Below, in pieces: positions 57,640 through 64,000 of a stretch of DNA of 64,000 bases (positions within the stretch are counted from its first letter, which is position 1; every line of letters begins with the position of its first letter). The stretch comes from Voacanga thouarsii (taxonomy: Eukaryota > Streptophyta > Magnoliopsida > Gentianales > Apocynaceae): positions 1,550,001-1,614,000 of the forward strand of contig JANUWF010001631.1 of NCBI GenBank assembly GCA_026120185.1, read 5' to 3'. The notes under the pieces were generated by a model. That model worked only from the letters and a program-made list of their open reading frames with translations, made no database searches and was not told the DNA's origin. The translations under genes and the position numbers were made by a program.

Positions 57640-58023
57640 CTACGTAAGTCCGTAGGAGCCCACCCCTATGGCGTCTAAGTGTCTCATGAAGACTCTCTCA
57701 GCCAAAGGCTTGATGAGTGGATTTGTTAGATTATTCTCTGAGGTAATTTGTTCCACTACGACTTTTCGTCTCTGGATGAAATCCCGGATCAGGTGGTACA
57801 TCCTCTCAATGTGCTTCCCCTTCTTGTTGTTCCTGGATTCTTTAGATTGCAATACTGCTCTAATATTATCGCAATACATCACAATCAGCTTGTCCATGTA
57901 TGGCATGACTACAAGTTCTAAAAGGAACTTTCGGAGCTAGACTGCTTGCTTGGATGCCTCCGAAACTGCCACATACTCAGATTCAATGGTCGAGTTTTCA
58001 ATACAAGATTGCTTGATACTCCT
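57640..58023 (-). pseudogene. CopA2 RNase H, decayed
   Basis: The segment has STIESEYVAVSEASKQAV, MYCDNIRAVLQSKESRNNKK and VEQITSENNLTNPL, with stops near 57940 and 58022 (TGG to TAG type). The polypurine tract GTAAGTGGGAGAT lies at 57618-57630. Confidence 0.85.
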
Positions 58024-59400
58024 CTATGAAATGGCTTCTCCAGACAAAGTGAAGATATATCCACCAGTAGATTTTCTCTCATCCTTATCTGCCTGGAAGT
58101 CTAAGTTTGTGTATCCTGTAGGAACCAAGTCATCAATCCTGTAAACTAACATATAATTTTTCGTTTCTGTGAGGTACTTGAGAATATGCTTTATAGCTTG
58201 CCAATGAACCTCCCTAGGGTTTGACTGATATCTGCTAACTAAGCCTACGGTAAAGTAGATATCTGGCCTAGTACACAGCATGGCGTACATGAGACTTCCC
58301 ACGGCCGAAGCATAGGGAATCCTACTCATTCTGTCCTTTTCTTCTTGAGACTTAGGACAGTCCCTCGAAGAAAATGACAACCCATGTCTGCAAGGAATTA
58401 GAGCTTTTTTGCATGAGTCTATGCTATACTTGGCCAGCATCTTGTCAATGTATGCCGCTTGGGATAATCCTAACATTCTCTGCTTCCTATTTCTAAGAAG
58501 CCTTATCCCAAGAATGTAAATGGCTTCTCCAAAATCCTTCATACTAAATTGACTAGACAGCCAAACCTTTGTAGATGACAATGACCCTATATAATTTCCA
58601 ATGAGTAGAATGTCATCCACATACAAGACAAGAAAAACCACATTAATGCCTTCAAGTTTCTTGTGCACGCATAGTTCATCCTCATTTTGAGTAAAATCGT
58701 AAGACTTTACAGTCTCGTCAAAACAACTGTTCCATGCTCTCGATGCTTACTTAAGTCCATAAATGGACTTCTTAAACTTGCAAACCATATGTTCTTGGCC
58801 TTTAGCAATAAAACTTTCTGGTTGGGACATATAGATGTCTTCACTAAGATGGCCATTTAAAAATGCTATCTTGACATCCATTTGCCATATCTCGTAGTCA
58901 TAATGACATGCGATGGCAAGAAGGATACGGATGGACTTAAGCATGGCTACCGGGGAAAAGGTTTCCTTATAATCGATTCCCTCTTTTTGAGTATACCCTT
59001 TTGCCACAAGCCTAGCTTTGAAGGTTTCCACCTTCCCATCCACTCCCCTCTTCCTCTTGTATACCCACTTACACCCAATGGGTTTTATCCCTTCAGGTGA
59101 AGCTATAAGATACCAAACCTGATTGAGGTACATAGACTCAATCATGGCTTTCATTGTTTCATGCTATAGATTTGCATCGGTATCAGTAATAGCCTCCTCG
59201 TATCTAATGGAGTCTTGTTCTTGATGGTTGGAGACTAGCTCGAAAGCTTTTCCAATCCATCTCTCCGGAACCCTAGACACTCTCCCACTACGACGAAGCT
59301 CCATTTGTACAAGCTCTTGAGGCTGTGCCTCTTCTTGTTCCACAATCAAGTTAGAAGAAGTTGATTCCGAAGATAACTTCTCCTTAAGTTCCAACCTAGT
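58024..59400 (-). pseudogene. CopA2 reverse transcriptase, decayed
   Basis: KWVYKRKRGVDGKVETFKAR, YKETFSPVAMLKSIRILLAI (frame intact where CopA1 has lost a G) and WQMDVKIAFLNGHLSEDIYM are followed by a stop after SIYGLK at 58747-58749 (CAG to TAA type). The frame resumes and carries YVDDILLI (58612-58623, complement). A stop at about 59166 interrupts the linker. Confidence 0.9.
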
Positions 59401-59586
59401 TCAACCTTTCGTGGAAGTACTTTGATCATCCTCTAAGTTTCTAGCATTGGTACTAACTAGTACTTTTTACTTCTTAGGATGATAAAAGTAACCACCATTT
59501 GTCTCTTTTAGATACACAACAAAATAGCATAATTCTGACCTTGGTTCCAACTTATCTCCCTTGACTAGTACATTAGCTAGACAACC

Positions 59587-60400
59587 TCATATCCTGAGAT
59601 AATTCAGACTTGGCTTACGCCCAGCCCACATCTCATAGGGAGTCCTAGGTACTGACTTGGAAGGCACCAAGTTCAAAATGTATGCTGCTATTTCCAGGGC
59701 ATATCCCCAAAAAAACACTGGAAGAGTAGCATGAGACATCATGCTTCGGACCATTTCCATCAATATCCTTTTCCTTCTCTCAGCTACTCTATTCTGCTGG
59801 GGTGTCCCCGGCACAGAGAGTTGAGATACTATCCCATGATGTACCATGCAGTCCTTGAATTCACTAAGGAGGTACTCTCCACCACGATGCGATCGTAAGG
59901 TCTTGATTAATTTACTTGTCCGACGCTCCACTTCAGCCTTAAACTCCTTGAACTTGTCAAAAGAGTCAGACTTACGTCTCATCAGGTAAATAAATCTAAA
60001 CCTCGTATAATCATCCGTGAAAATGATAAAGTACTCAAAATCCCCTCTAGTTGGTGTAGACAAAGGACCACACACATCAGTCTGAACAAGACTCAATACC
60101 TCTTTAGCTCTATTCACCTTAGGGGTAAATGACCTTTTGGTCATCTTTCCCATTAGGCAGGATTCACACTGATGCCAATTTTCCAATTTCAATGAGCCCA
60201 GAAACCCATCATGGATTAACCTCTGAATCCTGGTTGAGTTGATATGGCCTAACCTTAGATGCCAAAGATAAGAGTTATTGACATTGATTTTTCTCTTCCT
60301 TGTTAAAGGTTCAGATTGAGCATTATTTAATTGATTGTTAATAGGGTTTAAGAAGAATAGATTTCCATACATGTGCCTAGTACATAAAATTTTTCCATCT
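59587..60400 (-). pseudogene. CopA2 integrase
   Basis: A 261-codon open stretch with [59 protein letters not shown] and [15 protein letters not shown]. The second catalytic Asp (SDRGG in relatives) is His here. It ends near 59587 at a stop in the ATATGAGG segment. Confidence 0.9.
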
Positions 60401-60599
60401 CTACTGATAGAAATACCAGAATAGAAAGAAACAAAATATCCTTAATTTATTAGTTTCATAACTGAAATCAAATTCTATCAAAATTCAGGTACATATAAAA
60501 TATCCTTTAAAACCACTATTCTATTACAATAAAAAATAAGATCTAGCTCTCCCACTACAAGGGCCTAAACTTGTGCTCCATTTCTCACGCAAAGTCCAT

Positions 60600-60985
60600 G
60601 TTCGCCCTTCTAGAGTCTTCTAATCTTTCTAAACTCCTGCAAAGACTTACAGATGTGATCAGTGACCCTTGAGTCAACAATCTAAGTGGAAGTTGATCCA
60701 ACCATTGATATAGACTCTAGATAGAAAACATTACATGTGGGGTTTTTCTTGGCTTGAAGATCTGGACACTCCTTTTCCAGTGTCCCTTCATTCCACATTT
60801 GAAGCACTTGCCCTTGGGTTTGTCCTTAGGCTGGGGCCGCTACGTCTCCTTTCTTCTTCTTGAACTTTCTGGGTTTGGGCCCATTTCTAGAAGAAGAAGC
60901 CTTGGCAGTCATATCCTTAGATTGTGGCTTCATAACCTTCTCTGCCATCTGGAGTTCCTTCATCTACTCAGTTACACTCATGTTT
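60600..60985 (-). pseudogene. CopA2 Gag end and protease, decayed
   Basis: A zinc knuckle with CFKCGMKGHW (about 60770-60805) and a protease motif IVDSRVTDHI, where CopA1 has IVDSGATDHI: the active-site Gly is Arg. Stops near 60690 and 60983. Confidence 0.8.
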
Positions 60986-61299
60986 TACGTGTTCATGTTG
61001 TAATTCAACTTGAACTGAGTAAAGGAACCAGGTAGAGATTCGAGAACCATGTCCACTTGGCTCTCGGGGTCAATAACGGCCCCTAAGATTTCTACCTCCT
61101 CGAAAGCAGCAATCAACTTGAGCATATGCTCTTTGACTGATGCTCCCTCAGCCATCTTAGTGTTTATGATAGTTCGAAGAGCCTCCTGCCTTGCGAGCCG
61201 GCTCCTATCCGCAAACATCGTGGCTAATGATTGACTTATGTCATACGTAGTGGCCATGTGCTTGTCTTTTGATTAGTGCACATTAGACATAGAGGCTAA
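60985..61299 (-). pseudogene. gag: CopA2 Gag, central part
   Basis: DISQSLATMFADRSRLARQE, TKMAEGASVKEHMLKLIAAF and DPESQVDMVLESLPGSFTQF match CopA1 Gag with the frame intact. Broken at 61299 by the solo LTR and resumed at 63025. Confidence 0.9.
61295..61299. repeat. Target-site duplication of the solo LTR, left copy (GCTAA)
   Basis: Repeated at 63025-63029. Confidence 0.9.
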
Positions 61300-63024
61300 T
61301 GTTAGTGTTGTGCTCTAGAGACAATCACTTGTACCATGTATATTGCATATTAAATTACTAAGAGGTATTCTTTATCTTTCAGTTTGATTGTTATATCTAA
61401 ATTAATATGTACAAACCATTACATAAAGTCCCTAGTACAACACAGTGTTAAGGAAATCATGATAGAGATCATGATGTGAGATTCCTACTACACTATGTAG
61501 TGTTTGTACTTAAATAATCCCCAGTCATAGTATTAATAAGATGGGACATTATTAATACACCAAGACTGGCACATGTTATATTTCTTGATTGGATCAAGCG
61601 GTGGTTCTCATATCCGTGAGTATTGGGATACTCAGGATTAACATGTGGATGCTTGTTTTGGAATAAGTTCATTGGATGACCTAGCTACAAGATAATCACT
61701 TGGATAACTATTTAGTGCCAGTGATAGAATCTCATTATAGCAAGTGTGCAAGTATCCTTAGACTTGGGATCTCCAAGGTACTTTGTTTAACGAGCGTTGT
61801 ACTTTGATTCTAATCTTTGGAGTCGTATCTAGGATTGCCTATGGGATGGATATTGGGTACAACGTAAAGTAAACGAAAGTAGTTGAGAAAGTCAATAAAG
61901 GATTCACCACTCCTAATAGTAGGAGAGTATATCTCAAGGCCACTTGTAGAAATCATTACTCATGAAGTCCTTGGCCAAGGCGACTATGTGATGGAAATGG
62001 TTCCAATTGATACACATATCGAGTAATGAATTTCTTGAACAAGTACTAAAATATTCGAGCCAGAATTAATAATATTCTGGAGGGAGTTGGCAATAATTCC
62101 ATGCTCTAGACCGAATAAGATATTGTATGGTGAAAGGAGTTTATTGCACTGATAATTTGCTATTGAAAGGTTCATGTCAAGCCACTTGAATTTCTGGACT
62201 TTAGGGTGGTCAAGAGTCATTGCTAGATGTCACTCTTGATATGCTAAATATGAATTTATTAATTAGAGAATTAATAAATTTAATCCTTTATTTTATTAAG
62301 TATTATTAATTCTAATATTGTTAGAATTAATTCATATTATGCTACCAATAAGACCAGGAAACCTAATGGATCACACACAATAAAGGTTTGAATGCTCAAA
62401 TATATTATTTGGTAATATTGTGGGGTTAATTAAAAGAAGGGAATATATTTATAGGTGAATTATAAGTTTGTTATAATTTATGGGACCTAATTGTAATTAA
62501 GTAAACTTGAAGGACCAATTTGTTGACAATTGGACGTTGAAGGACTAAGTTGCAATTTATGATAATTATAAATCTATAAATATAAAGAAATAGTTTCCTT
62601 AGGGTAAAAGATATAGACTATTCATGCAATTACAGAGAAACTGTTTCTCTGCCTCTCTCTTGATCAAACCCTAGCTGTCTCTCTCTTATTAATCAAACCC
62701 TAGCTGTCTCTCTCTTATTAATCAAACCCTAGCCTCCTAAATTCTACTAGCATAGAATTGTGAGATTGTGAGTGTTCGACCTTGTGTGGATTATCATTAC
62801 AAGGAGTTCTTTCTTGGACTTCAGTTGAGTTGCTGTGAACCGGTTTTGTGATCTGGATCGCGCCTGCGTTCTTGGAACAAGAAAATTTTAAATTCCGGCT
62901 TCAAGAGGTAAGAAGCGTTATCTTCTCTTTTTCCTGTTTCTACTGCAAACCCGTGATCCATGGCTTGGATTTCTTGCTATGTTATGTTGCGTTTAATCTG
63001 ATTAATTAATTTAGAAATCCTACA
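61300..63024 (+). mobile_element. Solo CopB-type LTR inside CopA2 gag
   Basis: 1725 bp from TGTTAGTGTTGTGC to AAATCCTACA, flanked by GCTAA, with no internal region. It is homologous to the CopB1 LTR throughout but clearly diverged. A donor consensus AAGAG/GTAAGA (about 62906-62914), two teloboxes (AAACCCTAG) and a 29-base tandem repeat (62663-62733) lie near its 3' end. It is the product of LTR-LTR recombination that removed a full element. Confidence 0.95.
62663..62733. repeat. 29-base tandem repeat, 2.4 copies, with teloboxes
   Basis: The unit starts ATCAAACCCTAGCTG and ends CTCTTATTA; copies at 62663-62691, 62692-62720 and a partial copy to 62733. Confidence 0.9.
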
Positions 63025-63236
63025 GCTAACATATAGCAGTATGCCATTTCATCAGCCTCTTACTTTTCAGCGGTGGAACCCTCCCCATTAACAGGGTAGG
63101 TTTCGTAAATGACATACTTATACTTTTCAACTGTGAGTATTATGTTCAGGTTTCTCTTTCAGTCCACATAGTTTGGTCCCATTAGCTTATTCTCTTTAAG
63201 AATAATAGCTAATGGACTAAAAGAACCTCCCACCAT
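63025..63236 (-). pseudogene. gag: CopA2 Gag N-terminus
   Basis: ATG at 63236 (minus strand) starts MVGGSFSPLAIILKENKLMG, matching CopA1, with TGG to TGA stop soon after (PNYVD-stop) and another stop before the solo LTR. The frame meets 61299 after removal of the insert and one GCTAA. Confidence 0.9.
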
Positions 63237-64000
63237 TTTCTAAAAAAACTGAAAATAAAAGAAAATATTTAGTTTGTGAAAACTAAACAAATTTGTGCAC
63301 TTTATCCTTATATTAAAATTAATAATATAATTAATTTGGCTCTTAGGAGAACTGACATAGCTTCTTGGGAAGATTAACAGTTTCCTAAGCTAAGTGTGTT
63401 AACCACCACAAATTAATTTCCCTTCTAGGTAATGATCTAGAAGATAACTCTATCGAGAGGATGGTTGTTTCCACTCATTTCCTATGGACATGCCTCGCAC
63501 TATAATCTCCAACGTGAGCTTGCCGATAATAGCACGTGTCCTGGGTTATTAATTATATCCCTCCATTAGATCTATATCCTTGTGGTATCCCCATCCTATA
63601 CTAGTTCACTCACAAGGTGACGCGAGAGGATCCATGATCTCTAATGAGGATCATGATGGAAACCGTGGGGCCATTGGAACCCCTCTCCCACTTAGTCTTT
63701 TAAAATAAGGATTTTCTAAAAAATATCCTTTTGAAAATTTCCATTAAATTTTTTCTTAACTCAAAAATAAAATATCTAAATCCATTAAAATCTCTATGTC
63801 AAGGTTTATACCCTTTGAGAGATTTTTCCATGGACTAATTTTATTTAAGTTAAAAACTTAATGATTTCAAAAAAAATTCAATTAAAACTTTCTAGAGACT
63901 TTGGTCTCAAGTTTTTTCTGACAAAAATTTTTTTGTGCAAAAATAAAAAAATGGCTTTCTATTTTAACTTACAATAATGTCAAAATCCAGTATATTTTCT
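63237..64000 (-). other. CopA2 leader, cut by window edge
   Basis: Homologous on the minus strand to the CopA1 leader 11830-12579, including GGTAATGATCTAGAAGATAA-like and CCCCTCTCCCACTTAGTC-like stretches. A pyrimidine tract ending TTTTAG precedes the gag ATG. No coding region. Confidence 0.85.

Overview
The window reads as plant nuclear DNA made almost entirely of nested LTR retrotransposons. I found no host protein gene, rRNA, functional tRNA or CRISPR array. The plant call rests on three things: chromodomain Ty3/gypsy polyproteins with 3-4 kb LTRs opening TGTAATACCCC / TGTGAAACCCC and closing GGGGTGTTACA; Ty1/copia polyproteins whose integrase and RT resemble the BARE/Angela-Tork group; and primer sites complementary to initiator tRNA-Met. 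The species cannot be told from this window. Element names used here are local labels.

Layout, left to right. 1-4192 is a long LTR of family GypA on the minus strand (GypA0), cut by the window edge. 4193-8709 and 18549-23275 form GypA1, a plus-strand chromovirus whose 5' part is missing from the window. It is split between integrase and chromodomain by CopA1 (8710-18543), a complete copia element with two 2037-bp LTRs and the target-site duplication TCCGA. GypA1 lies in the integrase of an older gypsy remnant (23276-23542) that keeps its own 749-bp 3' LTR (23543-24291). An unclassified AT-rich, LTR-like segment follows (24292-26013). CopB1 (26014-45349) is a copia element whose 5' LTR is interrupted by GypB1 (26866-37485, two 3260-bp LTRs, duplication ACTTG). 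The CopB1 3' LTR is fused at 45343-45349 to GypB2 (45350-54743, minus strand). Then come a CopB LTR scrap (54744-54917), a CopA leader, an LTR and gag-pol on the minus strand (CopA2, 54918-64000). CopA2 gag holds a solo CopB-type LTR (61300-63024, duplication GCTAA).

Every polyprotein is decayed. Many stops are explained by C-to-T or G-to-A changes (CAG, CAA, CGA, TGG becoming stops), as expected from deamination of methylated, silenced elements. GypB1 lacks RT and most of RNase H, while GypB2 lacks most of Gag, so the two are complementary defective copies.

The observations most worth a second look are: (i) a small Arg-rich ORF in the CopA LTR that ends at a splice-donor consensus in phase with an acceptor just before gag, with a divergent counterpart in CopA2; (ii) a tRNA-like box A/box B module at the same place in two LTR families; (iii) an acidic leader ORF before gag in family GypB; (iv) a CopA LTR promoter built like a plant housekeeping promoter (TGGGCY sites, teloboxes, pyrimidine patch); (v) recurrent GC-rich cassettes in leaders and U3 regions of unrelated elements. 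All are read by eye; no alignment or database search was run.
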